A stretch of DNA of 64,000 nt. It comes from Bradyrhizobium arachidis. Its GTDB lineage: Bacteria; Pseudomonadota; Alphaproteobacteria; Rhizobiales; Xanthobacteraceae. The DNA is taken from assembly GCF_015291705.1 (NCBI RefSeq), contig NZ_CP030050.1, positions 124,001-188,000 on the forward strand. Reading direction: 5' to 3'. Both the position numbers and the translations under genes were made by a program. Positions 44,552 through 53,208 of this stretch are shown piece after piece; position 1 is the stretch's first letter, and the number at the start of each line of letters is the position of its first letter. The notes beneath the pieces are model-generated. The model saw only the letters and a program-made list of their open reading frames with translations, was not told the origin of the DNA and ran no database searches.

Positions 44552-46180
44552 TCAGGTCACCTTCACCCCGCACTTGTGCAGCACCGTCTTGGCAAAGCCG
44601 AACGGTTCGGGGGTGAACGGGCCCGGCCGGGCGCGAGTGACCAGCGCGATGACGCCGAGCCCGGCGATCGCCAGCCAGAAGCACAGCCAGAAGCCGTCGA
44701 TATAGGCCAGCACATTGGCCTCGCGCTGCACGAAGCCTGCGAGCGTGCCGATCGCGCGTGCCTGCGCCGAACCCGTTCCGTGGGCCGCGAAATAATCGGT
44801 CAGCTGCTTCAGTGCCTGCGTCACGTCGATGTCGCCGTTCAGCACGTGCTGTCCGATATAGAAGGAATGCACCTGCTCGCGGACACGTAGCCAGGTTCCC
44901 ATCAGCGCCACGCCGATCTCGGCGCCGCCGAGCCGCATGATCTGGATATAGGCCGCAAAGGACGTGGCGCGGCTCGGATCGGCGTTGGACAGTAGCGTGA
45001 TGATGAGCGGCAACAAGCTCAGCGACTGCCCGATCGACTGCAGCAGCACGATGCCGATGAAATCCTCTCGCGCCCAGTCGTGGGTCAGCTGGGTCCCCCA
45101 GAGATTGGCGGCAGCAAAACAGGCAAATCCGACCACCACCACCGTGCGCGTATCGAAATGCCGCAGCAGCCAGATCGAGATCGGCACCAGCACGAACATC
45201 GGTAGCGCACCATAGGTGAGCAACAGCCGGCCGCTCTGCTCCGGCCTTAGCAGAGCGACATTGCCGAGGAAATTCGGCACCAGCGACGAATTGGAGAGGC
45301 TGGTCAGCGTGTAAAGCAGGATCAAGACCAGACCCAGTCCGATGTTGCGCGAGAACAGCACATCGACATGGGCCCAGGGCTGGCGCACCAGCGATTCGTT
45401 GATCAGGAAGCCCGCAAACAACACGGCTCCGCCAACGAGCAGCGCCATCACCGTCCCGTTGCCGAGCCAATCGAGACGATTGCCCTGGTCGAGGCCGGCA
45501 TAGATCATCGAAACCGATGTGCCGAGCAAAAGCATGCCGCCCCAATCGGCCTCGCGCAGCAGCGCGCGGTTCACTGGCTCGCTCGGCGTGCCCAGATAGA
45601 CCATCAGGCCCATCAGCGGCGCGATGATCACGCTCTGCCAGTAAACCCATTCCCAGCCGAGATGGTCGACATAGAAGCCGACCAGCGAGCTCGACGTGTC
45701 AAACGCAAAGCCGACGCGGATCGAATAGAGCGCGATCGCCGGCAACCACCAGCGCATCGGCAAGTTTCGAAAAATGATCATCAGCGTCGCCGGCACGAAA
45801 GTGCCGAGCAGCAGGCCATGGACGACGCTGAGCGCCATCAGCGTCTGAAAATCGTGCACGAAGGGAACGACCAGCGAGATCACGGCATAGATCAGGCTCG
45901 GGATGCCGAGCACGCGGCGCAGCCCGAACACGGTCGCAAGCCACGGCACCGCGGGCGCGATCAGGATCTGCGATCCGATGCCGGCGGTGGAGAGCCAGGC
46001 GCCCTCGTCGAATGAGAGCGAGAACGCGCCGCGCAGATCCGGCAAGCCGACCGTGGTCAGGCGGCTGTCGACATTGGTGAGGAACGAGCCGAGCAGCACC
46101 GCCGCCACGGCAAACAGCGGCTGGGGCGCGATGCCGCCGAGCGAGATCGGTCCGCGGCGGGCATCGTCATTTTCTGCCAT
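44552..46180 (-). CDS. DHA2-family MFS multidrug efflux transporter (EmrB type)
   Basis: A 542-residue 14-helix major facilitator. Opening MAENDDARRGPISLGG then AVAAVLLGSFLTNVDSRLTTVGLPDLRGAFSLSFDEGAWLSTA (motif D1: N-V-D-x-x-x-x-x-V/L-x-L-P-D, with EmrB's D-x-x-x-V-x-V-A-x-P replaced). Many helices and the large periplasmic loop region TQALKQLTDYFAAHGTGSAQARAIGTLAGFVQREANVLAYIDGFW, plus a C-terminal cytoplasmic tail. It pumps toxic compounds with the EmrA-like fusion protein encoded upstream, whose stop overlaps its start by 14 bp (46167-46180). Confidence 0.9.
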   Translation of the reverse strand: MAENDDARRGPISLGGIAPQPLFAVAAVLLGSFLTNVDSRLTTVGLPDLRGAFSLSFDEGAWLSTAGIGSQILIAPAVPWLATVFGLRRVLGIPSLIYAVISLVVPFVHDFQTLMALSVVHGLLLGTFVPATLMIIFRNLPMRWWLPAIALYSIRVGFAFDTSSSLVGFYVDHLGWEWVYWQSVIIAPLMGLMVYLGTPSEPVNRALLREADWGGMLLLGTSVSMIYAGLDQGNRLDWLGNGTVMALLVGGAVLFAGFLINESLVRQPWAHVDVLFSRNIGLGLVLILLYTLTSLSNSSLVPNFLGNVALLRPEQSGRLLLTYGALPMFVLVPISIWLLRHFDTRTVVVVGFACFAAANLWGTQLTHDWAREDFIGIVLLQSIGQSLSLLPLIITLLSNADPSRATSFAAYIQIMRLGGAEIGVALMGTWLRVREQVHSFYIGQHVLNGDIDVTQALKQLTDYFAAHGTGSAQARAIGTLAGFVQREANVLAYIDGFWLCFWLAIAGLGVIALVTRARPGPFTPEPFGFAKTVLHKCGVKVT

Positions 46181-47303
46181 TGCCGCTCTTCGTGTCGATG
46201 CTTGTGACGACCGACATGCCCGGCACCAGCCGCGCCAGCAGCGGCTGGTTGTCGTCGAACTGGATGCGGACGGGAATGCGCTGCACCACCTTGGTGAAAT
46301 TGCCCGTGGCGTTGTCCGGCGGCAGCAGCGCGACCTGCGCGCCCGTTGCCGGCGCGATGCGCTCGACCTTGCCGCGCAATTTCTCGCGCGGAAAGCTGTC
46401 GACGGTGATCTCGACCGGCTGGCCCGGCGCAACATGCGTCAGCTGGGTCTCCTTGTAGTTCGCGATCACGTAGACTTTCGGCAGCGGCACCACGTTGATG
46501 AGGTTGGTTCCGATGTTGACGTAGTCGCCGGGCTGCACCTGGCGCTCGCCGACGACGCCGTCGAACGGCGCAGTGATCTTGGTGTATCCAAGCTTCAGCT
46601 TCGCGCTGGCCAGCGTTGCCTTGGTGGCGTTGAGATCGGCCGCGCGCTGCTTCTTGGTGCCCTGCAAGACTTCGAGCTGATGCTGCTGGGCCGCGATCAC
46701 GGCGCGACTCGCGCGGACGTCGGCCTGCGCCTTGGCAAGACCCGCAACCGCCTGCTCGAGCCGTTGCCGCGTACCGGCTTCGGTCTGCGACAGCGATTGC
46801 TGGCGCACCTGCTCCTGCTTTGCCTCGACCTCGATCGCCTCTGCCGACAGCCGCGCGGCCTCGGCCTGCGCGATCGTCGCATATTGCAGCTCGATCTGGT
46901 TGGCGAGATTGTCGAGCACGGCCTGCGCAGCGGCGACCGCGGCCTCGGATTGCGCGACCTGGGCCTCGTAATCGGCGGGATCGATCTGGATCAGGAGGTC
47001 GCCGGCCTTGACGCGCTGGAAGTCGGTCACCGCAACGGTCAGCACCTCGCCGGAGACGCGGCTCGAAAGTCGCGTCAGATCGGAGCGCACATAGGCGTCA
47101 TTGGTGGTCTGGACCACGGCATCGCCGACCCATTCGTCGAAGCGCTGCGTCGCCAGCGCGACGAAGGCGAGCGCAACGATCACGGCAAACAGCGGGATCA
47201 CGAGCCGGCTCCAGAGCGAGACGGCTGGAGCCTGCGTGGGCTTGGGCGGCGCGGTCGGGGTGGCGGGAGGTGCCGACGGTGCGATCTGTTCCTGTTGACT
47301 CAC
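46167..47303 (-). CDS. HlyD/EmrA-type membrane fusion protein
   Basis: 378 residues, GTG start. Cytoplasmic Pro/Ala-rich N-terminus (APSAPPATPTAPPKPTQAP), one anchor helix (LVIPLFAVIVALAFVALATQ), then the biotinyl-lipoyl-like and hairpin domains: QTTNDAYVRSDLTRLSSRVSGEVLTVAVTDFQRVKAGDLLIQIDPADYEAQVAQSEAAVAAAQ, a long coiled-coil (ANQIELQYATIAQAEAARLSAEAIEVEAKQEQVRQQSLSQTEA...), and TKITAPFDGVVGERQVQPGDYVNIGTNLINVVPL. It bridges the EmrB-like pump to a TolC outer-membrane channel. It is first in the two-gene operon. Confidence 0.9.
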   Translation of the reverse strand: MSQQEQIAPSAPPATPTAPPKPTQAPAVSLWSRLVIPLFAVIVALAFVALATQRFDEWVGDAVVQTTNDAYVRSDLTRLSSRVSGEVLTVAVTDFQRVKAGDLLIQIDPADYEAQVAQSEAAVAAAQAVLDNLANQIELQYATIAQAEAARLSAEAIEVEAKQEQVRQQSLSQTEAGTRQRLEQAVAGLAKAQADVRASRAVIAAQQHQLEVLQGTKKQRAADLNATKATLASAKLKLGYTKITAPFDGVVGERQVQPGDYVNIGTNLINVVPLPKVYVIANYKETQLTHVAPGQPVEITVDSFPREKLRGKVERIAPATGAQVALLPPDNATGNFTKVVQRIPVRIQFDDNQPLLARLVPGMSVVTSIDTKSGNGRK

Positions 47304-47344
47304 GACATGACCCTAAACCATTTGCCCGCACGCGAATCTCACGA

Positions 47345-47428
47345 TCGTCATTCCGGGATGGTCCGAAGGACCAGACCCGGAATCTCGAGATTCCGGGTTC
47401 GATGCTGCGCATCGTCCCGGAATGACGG
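47345..47428. repeat. Palindromic repeat, CGTCATTCCGGG family
   Basis: Arms CGTCATTCCGGGATG and (CATC)GTCCCGGAATGACGGG, inner pair CCCGGAATCTCGAGATTCCGGG (palindromic). It fills the 135-bp space between the efflux operon and nth. Confidence 0.8.
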
Positions 47429-47439
47429 GAGCCTCCAGC

Positions 47440-48228
47440 TTACACCGTCTTCTCCGGCCACCGGCAGAGATCGTTGATCAGGCACACCTCGCAGCGCGGC
47501 TTGCGCGCGAGGCAAGTATAACGGCCGTGCAGGATCAGCCAATGATGGGCATGCAGCATGAACTCGGCCGGGATCACCTTTTCGAGACCCAGCTCGACGT
47601 CGAGCGGCGTCTTGCCGGGTGCTATCCCGGTACGGTTGCCGACGCGGAAGACATGCGTGTCCACCGCCATGGTGTGCTCGCCGAACGCCATGTTGAGCAC
47701 GACATTGGCGGTCTTGCGCCCGGCGCCGGGCAGCGATTCGATCTCGGCGCGCGTGCGCGGCACCTCGCCGCCGAAATCACTGAGCACCTTCGCCGACAGC
47801 GCGATGACGTTCTTCGCCTTGGTACGATAGAGGCCGATGGTCTTGATATACTCGCGCAGGCGCTCTTCGCCGAGATCGAGCATCTTTTGCGGCGTGTCGG
47901 CGATCTCGAACAAGGCCCGCGTCGCCTTGTTGACCCCGGCATCGGTCGCCTGCGCCGACAGCACCACGGCGACCAGCAACGTGAACGGATTGACGTGCTC
48001 GAGCTCGCCCTTGGGCTCGGGATTGGCCTTGCGGAAACGGCTGAAGACCTCGTGGATCTCGGCCGGCGTCCACGGCCTTGTGGCTTTGAGCGATTTCTTG
48101 GCGGGCGCCGATGTCTTGGCGGAGGCCCCTTTCTTAGAAGAGGCCTTGGGCTTCGCGACGGCCGGCTTTGCCTTCTTCTTCGGCACCGCGGCTTTGCGCG
48201 GGGCCGGCTTGCGGGTGATTTTCGCCAT
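47440..48228 (-). CDS. nth: Endonuclease III with a histone-like N-terminal tail
   Basis: 262 residues. Residues 1-~46 are Lys/Ala/Pro-rich (RKPAPRKAAVPKKKAKPAVAK..., an H1-like tail). The Nth core follows: FRKANPEPKGELEHVNPFTLLVAVVLSAQATDAGVNKATRALF, the HhH motif LPGAGRKTANVVLNMAFGEHTMAVDTHVFRV with catalytic Lys (K of GRKTA) and Asp (VDTH), and the [4Fe-4S] cluster CLARKPRCEVCLINDLC at the C-terminus. It removes oxidised pyrimidines from DNA and nicks abasic sites. ATG 48228 was chosen; the codons upstream overlap the divergent DUF2244 gene. Confidence 0.93.
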   Translation of the reverse strand: MAKITRKPAPRKAAVPKKKAKPAVAKPKASSKKGASAKTSAPAKKSLKATRPWTPAEIHEVFSRFRKANPEPKGELEHVNPFTLLVAVVLSAQATDAGVNKATRALFEIADTPQKMLDLGEERLREYIKTIGLYRTKAKNVIALSAKVLSDFGGEVPRTRAEIESLPGAGRKTANVVLNMAFGEHTMAVDTHVFRVGNRTGIAPGKTPLDVELGLEKVIPAEFMLHAHHWLILHGRYTCLARKPRCEVCLINDLCRWPEKTV

Positions 48229-48250
48229 GATCGGGATATACTGAGGGACG

Positions 48251-48784
48251 ATGAGCACAGGCAACGAAATTGAGCGCAAGAGCTCTGAAGATCCGCGCGA
48301 GGTGCAGATCTTCTCCGCGCTGCTGACGCCGCACCGCTCGCTGAACCGCACCGGCTTCCTCGCCGTCATGCTGTTCCTGAGCGTCGTCAGTTTTGCGACC
48401 GGCCTTGCCTTCCTGATGAAGGGCGCCTGGCCGGTGCTGGGCTTCTTTGGCCTCGACGTGCTCGTGGTCTGGTGGGCCTTCAAGGTCAATTTCCGCACCG
48501 CACGGGCGAGCGAGGAGATCGTGGTCACGCCGTCGGAGCTGCGGGTGCGGCGCGTCAGTCATCGGGGCGCGATCGCCGAATGGACCTTCAATCCGCTCTG
48601 GGTCCGCCTCGACATGGAGGTCGACGAGGATTTTGGCATCGAGCATCTCTATCTGATCTCGCGCGGCCATCAGATCCAGATCGCAAGGTTCCTGGGGCCG
48701 GATGAAAAAGCTAGTTTCTACAAAGGCTTGGTCGAAGCGCTGAACGCCGCCAAGCGCGGCCCGACCTACAATCCGGTGACCTGA
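48251..48784 (+). CDS. DUF2244 family membrane protein
   Basis: 177 residues. Two transmembrane helices (FLAVMLFLSVVSFATGLAFLMKGAWPVLGFFGLDVLVVWWAFKVNFRTAR) between a cytoplasmic N-terminus with PHRSLNRTGF and a soluble C-terminal domain (ASEEIVVTPSELRVRRVSHRGAIAEWTFNPLWVRLDMEVDEDFGIEHLYLISRGHQIQIARFLGPDEKASFYKGLVEAL). This is the exact DUF2244 architecture, found beside nth in many alphaproteobacteria. Function unknown. It is 22 bp from nth, in divergent orientation. Confidence 0.88.
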   Translation: MSTGNEIERKSSEDPREVQIFSALLTPHRSLNRTGFLAVMLFLSVVSFATGLAFLMKGAWPVLGFFGLDVLVVWWAFKVNFRTARASEEIVVTPSELRVRRVSHRGAIAEWTFNPLWVRLDMEVDEDFGIEHLYLISRGHQIQIARFLGPDEKASFYKGLVEALNAAKRGPTYNPVT

Positions 48785-48838
48785 ACGCAGTCAGAAATCG
48801 GGTGGTTTCATGGCCTCCGTCCTCCTACATTTCCGGTC

Positions 48839-49735
48839 ATGATGACACTCGCCATACATGACCAGCGCCTGGCCAAGCCGGGCCCCCAGAACGCCGCGCT
48901 GCGCGACTATGATTCCGTGCGCCGGGCGATCGCGTTCATCTCGGAGAACTGGCGCGCGCAGCCGACCATCGAGGCGATGGCGGATGCCGCCGGCGTCACG
49001 CCGGATGAACTGCACCATCTGTTCCGCCGCTGGGCCTCGATCACCCCGAAGGCTTTCATGCAGGCGCTCACCCTGGACCATGCGAAGGGCCTGCTGCGGG
49101 ACTCCGCAAGCATCCTCGACGCCGCGCTCGACTCGGGGCTATCGGGACCGGGCCGGCTGCACGATCTCTTCGTCACCCACGAAGCGATGTCGCCGGGTGA
49201 ATGGAAGAACGGCGGCGCGGGCCTCACCCTGCGCTACGGCTTCCATCCCTCGCCGTTCGGCACCGCGATCGTGATCGCGACCGATCGCGGCCTGTCGGGC
49301 CTCGCCTTTGCGGATCACGGCGAAGAGAAGATCGCACTCGCGGACATGACGCGGCGCTGGCCGAACGCGAGCTATGTGGAAGATCACGAAGGCACCGCGC
49401 CGCTCGCCCAGCGCATCTTCGACCCCAAGATGTGGGGGCCGGACCAGCCGCTGCGCGTGGTCCTGATCGGCACCGATTTCGAGGTGCGGGTGTGGGAGAC
49501 GCTGCTCAAGATCCCGATGGGGCGCGCGGTGTCGTATTCGGACATCGCCTGCAACATCAACAGCCCGAAGGCCTCGCGTGCCGTTGGTGCGGCCGTCGGC
49601 AAGAACCCGGTGTCCTTCGTCGTGCCCTGCCACCGCGCCCTCGGCAAGAGCGGCAAGCTCACCGGCTACCACTGGGGCGTCACCCGCAAGCAGGCGATGC
49701 TGGGCTGGGAAGCCGGGCGGCTCGGAGTGCAGTAG
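48839..49735 (+). CDS. Ada-like protein: AraC-type HTH fused to O6-methylguanine-DNA methyltransferase
   Basis: 298 residues. The N-terminal AraC-like region (DYDSVRRAIAFISENWRAQPTIEAMADAAGVTPDELHHLFRRWASITPKAFMQALTLDHAKGLL) is followed by a C-terminal MGMT domain: FEVRVWETLLKIPMGRAVSYSDIACNINSPKASRAVGAAVGKNPVSFVVPCHRALGKSGKLTGYHWGVTRKQAML, with the active-site PCHR. It repairs alkylated guanine by transferring the methyl group to that Cys. The Cys-rich N-terminal phosphotriester domain of E. coli Ada is absent, so it probably does not sense damage as Ada does. Confidence 0.9.
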   Translation: MMTLAIHDQRLAKPGPQNAALRDYDSVRRAIAFISENWRAQPTIEAMADAAGVTPDELHHLFRRWASITPKAFMQALTLDHAKGLLRDSASILDAALDSGLSGPGRLHDLFVTHEAMSPGEWKNGGAGLTLRYGFHPSPFGTAIVIATDRGLSGLAFADHGEEKIALADMTRRWPNASYVEDHEGTAPLAQRIFDPKMWGPDQPLRVVLIGTDFEVRVWETLLKIPMGRAVSYSDIACNINSPKASRAVGAAVGKNPVSFVVPCHRALGKSGKLTGYHWGVTRKQAMLGWEAGRLGVQ

Positions 49736-49757
49736 ATCGTCGTTCCGGCGAAGATGC

Positions 49758-49849
49758 CGTAGGGTGGGCAAAGGCGCAACGCGCCGTGCTCACCATCTTT
49801 CTCAGATCGCTGACGCTGCGTGGGCACGCTGCGCTTTGCCCACCCTGCG
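49758..49849. repeat. Palindromic repeat, CGTAGGGTGGGCAAAG family (copy 2)
   Basis: CGTAGGGTGGGCAAAGGCGCAACGCGCCGTGCTCACC at the left and GTGGGCACGCTGCGCTTTGCCCACCCTGCG at the right, inverted. Same family as 43608-43701. It lies between the convergent Ada-like and gpmA genes. Confidence 0.85.
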
Positions 49850-49871
49850 GCAGCGGGCTTGCGGCAAAAGC

Positions 49872-50495
49872 CTAGCCTGCCAGATCCAGCTTCGAGGCCA
49901 CGGTCGAATCGGCATTGAGCCGGTAGATGATCGGCACGCCTGTCGCGAGCTCGCGCTTCAAAATGCCTTCGGGCGAGAGCTTTTCCAGCACCATGATCAG
50001 CGCGCGCAGCGAGTTGCCGTGGGCGGCGACCAGCGTGCGCTTGCCGTTGAGCACGCCGGGCAGAATTTCCTGCACATAATAAGGCAATGCGCGCGCGAGC
50101 GTATCCTTCAGGCTTTCGCCGCCGGGCGGCGGCACGTCGTAGGAGCGGCGCCAGATCAGCACCTGATCTTCGCCCCACTTCTTGCGCGCGTCGTCCTTGT
50201 TGAGGCCGGAGAGATCGCCATAGTCGCGCTCGTTCAGCGCGAGGTCCTTCGAGGTCGGCAGACCTTCTTGCCCGAGCTCGCCGAGGATGAGGTCGAGCGT
50301 ATGCTGCGCGCGCGTCAGCACCGAGGTGAAGGCGACGTCGAACACGAGACCCTGCGCCTTCAGCTTGCGGCCGGCTTCGGTGGCTTCCTTCACGCCGAGC
50401 TCGGTGAGGTCAGGGTCCTTCCAGCCGGTGAACAGGTTTTTCAGATTCCATTCGCTCTGGCCATGCCGTACCAGCACGAGAAGACGTTCGCTCAT
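49872..50495 (-). CDS. gpmA: 2,3-bisphosphoglycerate-dependent phosphoglycerate mutase
   Basis: 207 residues. [45 protein letters not shown] carries the phospho-His motif RHGQSEWN; the second His is in [19 protein letters not shown], with arginines in [15 protein letters not shown] and [16 protein letters not shown]. It interconverts 3- and 2-phosphoglycerate in glycolysis. The length fits the alphaproteobacterial short form (~205) rather than the ~250 of enterics. It is 25 bp downstream of dapB on the same strand; a longer upstream open frame is ignored because the conserved N-terminus starts at 50495. Confidence 0.94.
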   Translation of the reverse strand: MSERLLVLVRHGQSEWNLKNLFTGWKDPDLTELGVKEATEAGRKLKAQGLVFDVAFTSVLTRAQHTLDLILGELGQEGLPTSKDLALNERDYGDLSGLNKDDARKKWGEDQVLIWRRSYDVPPPGGESLKDTLARALPYYVQEILPGVLNGKRTLVAAHGNSLRALIMVLEKLSPEGILKRELATGVPIIYRLNADSTVASKLDLAG

Positions 50496-50520
50496 TGACT
50501 GTTTCCGTTGCTTGCTTTGT

Positions 50521-51339
50521 TCAGATGTCGGCGAGACCGAGCACGTCGGCCATGGAGTAGTGCCCCGGCTTCTTGCCATGCGCCCACAGCGCCGCTTTGA
50601 GGGCGCCGTGCGCGAACAACATGCGGTCTTCGGCCAGATGCGACAGCGTGAGCCGCTCGAACGGGCCGAGGAAGGTCACGCTGTGCTCGCCGGCGACGGT
50701 GCCGCCGCGCAAGGAGGCGAAGCCGATCGCACCCGGCTTGCGCGCGCCGGTGATGCCGTCGCGACCACGTTCCGAATGCGCCGCGTCGAGCGGGATGCCG
50801 CGACCGGCCGCTGCCGCCTCGCCCAGCATCAGCGCAGTCCCGGAGGGCGCATCGACTTTCATGCGGTGATGGGATTCGACGATCTCGATGTCAAAGCTCT
50901 CATCGAGCGCCTTGGCGACGCGCTTGACCACCGCTGCGAGCAGATTGACGCCGAGGCTCATATTGCCGGATTGCACCACGACGGCGCGGTTGGTGACGCT
51001 TTTGATCACCGCGTTGTCGGAACCCGACAGCCCGGTGGTGCCGATGACATGGACGAGGCCGCGCTCGGCGGCGATCGCGACATTGGCAATGGTGGCCGCC
51101 GGCACGGTGAAATCGAGGATGCCGTCGGCCTCCTTCGACATCGCCCAGAGATCGGCGGAAAGCTTGATGCCGTTGGCGGGGAGCCCTGCGAGCACGCCGG
51201 CATCCTTGCCGAGCAGCTCCGAGCCCGGCGCCTCCAGGGCGCCCGCCAGCACCGCGCCTTTGCTCTCGGCAATCACCCGCGTCAGCGTCCGGCCCATCCG
51301 GCCGCCAGCTCCAGCAACAATCAAGCGCATGTCGGACAT
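50521..51339 (-). CDS. dapB: 4-hydroxy-tetrahydrodipicolinate reductase
   Basis: 272 residues. N-terminal Rossmann [33 protein letters not shown] (G-x-G-G-R-M-G). The C-terminal domain has the family signature [27 protein letters not shown] (E-x-H-H-x-x-K-x-D-x-P-S-G-T-A). It makes tetrahydrodipicolinate for lysine and meso-diaminopimelate. Its SD GAGAGGATC lies before ATG 51339; an ATG three codons further in is possible. It is upstream of gpmA. Confidence 0.95.
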   Translation of the reverse strand: MSDMRLIVAGAGGRMGRTLTRVIAESKGAVLAGALEAPGSELLGKDAGVLAGLPANGIKLSADLWAMSKEADGILDFTVPAATIANVAIAAERGLVHVIGTTGLSGSDNAVIKSVTNRAVVVQSGNMSLGVNLLAAVVKRVAKALDESFDIEIVESHHRMKVDAPSGTALMLGEAAAAGRGIPLDAAHSERGRDGITGARKPGAIGFASLRGGTVAGEHSVTFLGPFERLTLSHLAEDRMLFAHGALKAALWAHGKKPGHYSMADVLGLADI

Positions 51340-51413
51340 GGTGTGATCCTCTCTCGGGCCGTTGTAGCGGGGGGATGCAGTTCCGGCAACCGAGGCGGAT
51401 CGGGATCACAGTC

Positions 51414-51514
51414 CGTCATTCCGGGGCGATGCGCAGCATCGAACCCGGAATCTCGAGATTCTCAGGTGCGCAATTGCGCACCGGAGTTCGCCCTTCGGGC
51501 GCCCCGGAATGGCA
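51414..51514. repeat. Palindromic repeat, CGTCATTCCGGGG family with inserted AT/GC hairpin
   Basis: CGTCATTCCGGGGCGATGCGCAGCATCGAACCCGGAATCTCGAGATT on the left, GAGTTCGCCCTTCGGGCGCCCCGGAATGGC on the right. In the centre is an extra palindrome GGTGCGCAATTGCGCACC, which also occurs (GTGCGCAATTGCGCAC) inside the element at 39980. It lies between dapB and the DUF1330 gene. Confidence 0.75.
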
Positions 51515-51521
51515 GCATGCC

Positions 51522-51833
51522 TCAGCCGTCCTGCGGCTGCGGGCCGTCATAGCCCTCGATGATGATGAGGTCGGCGATCGAGTGCGGCCGGCGCACCTTG
51601 ATGTTGGCCTGGTATTCCGGCGAGTTGTAGCAGGCGATCGCGGTCTCGTAGTCGGGGAATTCGATCACGACGTTGCGGGTGCGGCTGGCGCCTTCGACGG
51701 TGGTGAACTTGCCGGCGCGGACGGCGAAGCGGCCGCCCCATTTCTTGAAGATCGGACCGTTGGCGACGGCATAGGGCTTGTAGCCCTCGTCATTGCTCAC
51801 GTCGACGCGTCCGATCCAGTAGCCCTTTGCCAT
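51522..51833 (-). CDS. DUF1330 family protein
   Basis: 103 residues, a dimeric alpha/beta (ferredoxin-like) barrel: MAKGYWIGRVDVSNDEGYKPYAVANGPIFKKWGGRFAVRAGKFTTVEGASRTRNVVIEFPDYETAIACYNSPEYQANIKVRRPHSIADLIIIEGYDG. The Y/F..GG-x-x-x-x-R-G-x-x-x-x-x-E-G pattern is the DUF1330 signature. Function unknown. ATG 51833 has AAGGAGAA upstream (reverse of TTCTCCTT). It is 22 bp downstream of pyrF on the same strand, so probably co-transcribed. Confidence 0.9.
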   Translation of the reverse strand: MAKGYWIGRVDVSNDEGYKPYAVANGPIFKKWGGRFAVRAGKFTTVEGASRTRNVVIEFPDYETAIACYNSPEYQANIKVRRPHSIADLIIIEGYDGPQPQDG

Positions 51834-51855
51834 TGTTCTTCTCCTTGCTTGTTCG

Positions 51856-52566
51856 TTAGCCAAGCGCTTGCGCGATCTCGGTCTGGATAGCTTCAGCAAC
51901 CGCCTTGGGATCGGCGGCTTCCACCACCGGCCGCCCGACGACGAGATAATCCGCGCCCGCGACAATCGCGCGACCGGGCGTCATGATGCGCTTCTGGTCA
52001 CCTGTTGCCGAGCCCGCCGGGCGGATGCCGGGCGTGACGAGATGCATCTGGTGACCGACGATCTTGCGAAGGCTGCCGACTTCCTCGGGCGAGGACACGA
52101 GGCCGTCGACGCCGAGCACCTGCGCCTGCTGCGCGCGCGCCTCGACCAGCTCGGAGACACCGAGCCGGTAGCCGGCCGCGTGCAGATCGTCCTCATTGTA
52201 GGAGGTCAGCACCGTGACGGCGAGGATCTTCAGCTTCGAAGAGCCGCGGCCTTCGACAGCGCCCTTCATGGTCTGCGGGTAGGCGTGCACGGTGAGAAAG
52301 GTCGCACCCAGCTTCGTGATGCTCTCGACGCCCTGCGTCACGGTGTTGCCGATGTCGTGCAGCTTGAGATCGAGAAAGACCTTCTTGCCCTTGTCGGCAA
52401 GCTTGGCGACGAGCGGCAGGCCGCCGGCATAAGCGAGGCGGTAGCCGATCTTGTAGAAGCTGACGCTGTCGCCGAGCCGAGCGATCATCGCCTCCGCGGC
52501 ATCGACGCTGGGCAGATCGAGCGCGACGATCAGGCGGTCTTTCGGGACGATCTCGGCTGGCGTCAT
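51856..52566 (-). CDS. pyrF: Orotidine 5'-phosphate decarboxylase
   Basis: 236 residues. [18 protein letters not shown] (first Asp), [14 protein letters not shown], the D-x-K-x-x-D catalytic lysine and aspartate set, then VTVLTSYN, and [11 protein letters not shown] with [17 protein letters not shown] at the phosphate loop. It converts OMP to UMP. The first codons are [11 protein letters not shown]; a gap of 6 bp separates it from the upstream FMN-reductase stop. Confidence 0.96.
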   Translation of the reverse strand: MTPAEIVPKDRLIVALDLPSVDAAEAMIARLGDSVSFYKIGYRLAYAGGLPLVAKLADKGKKVFLDLKLHDIGNTVTQGVESITKLGATFLTVHAYPQTMKGAVEGRGSSKLKILAVTVLTSYNEDDLHAAGYRLGVSELVEARAQQAQVLGVDGLVSSPEEVGSLRKIVGHQMHLVTPGIRPAGSATGDQKRIMTPGRAIVAGADYLVVGRPVVEAADPKAVAEAIQTEIAQALG

Positions 52567-52572
52567 GTCACC

Positions 52573-53151
52573 TCACATCATGCGTTGGGAAATGTCGATC
52601 AACTGCGCGACCAGCTGCTTCAACGCGGCGATATCGCCCTCGTTCTTCAGCCTGTCCATATCGTCATAGGCCTGGTCGGCAAAGGCGAGCGTGAGTTGGC
52701 TGGCAATCACGTTGGCGTGGCAGGAGGTCAGGATCAGCCTGAGCGCCTGGAGCGCGCGCGCGGCACCTAACCGGCTCTGCGATGCGCCGGCAAGCGCGAA
52801 GGGACGGTTGCGGAACACGTCGCCGCGCGCCTCTTGCAGCTCCTGCACGCGGCTGACCCAGTCGATCGCGTTCTTCAGCAGCGGCGGCACCGAGGCGTTG
52901 TATTCGGGCGTGACGAGCAAGACGCCATGATGCGCGCCGATCATGCGCTTGAGATTGATGGCGTGCTTAGGAATGCCTGACTTGGCCTGGAGATCGCCGT
53001 CGTAGATCGGCAGCGGGAAATCGGCGAGCGAGATGCGGGTGACGTCGACGCCGGCCTGGGCGAATTCATAAGCGGCTACCGCCGCCAGCTTCGCATTGTG
53101 CGAGCCGGTGCGCAGCGAGCCGGGAATGACCAGGATTTTGGGTGCGGGCAT
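52573..53151 (-). CDS. NAD(P)H-dependent FMN reductase (flavodoxin-like)
   Basis: 192 residues. ILVIPGSLRTGSHNAKLAAVAA is the FMN-phosphate P-loop, LVTPEYNASVPPLLKNAIDWVSR the ring-binding loop of the NADPH-dependent FMN reductase/ArsH-like family (T-P-E-Y-N-x-S-x-P-x-x-L-K-N-A-I-D). It would reduce FMN, quinones or chromate-like acceptors. ATG 53151 begins MPAPKILVIPGSL; the frame continues upstream without conserved content. It lies 6 bp before pyrF, suggesting one transcript. Confidence 0.88.
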   Translation of the reverse strand: MPAPKILVIPGSLRTGSHNAKLAAVAAYEFAQAGVDVTRISLADFPLPIYDGDLQAKSGIPKHAINLKRMIGAHHGVLLVTPEYNASVPPLLKNAIDWVSRVQELQEARGDVFRNRPFALAGASQSRLGAARALQALRLILTSCHANVIASQLTLAFADQAYDDMDRLKNEGDIAALKQLVAQLIDISQRMM

Positions 53152-53208
53152 CCGATCCAATGCGTGCGGCGAAACGAGCCCGCCGCGCAAAGGGAAATGC
53201 CGGCGGAA

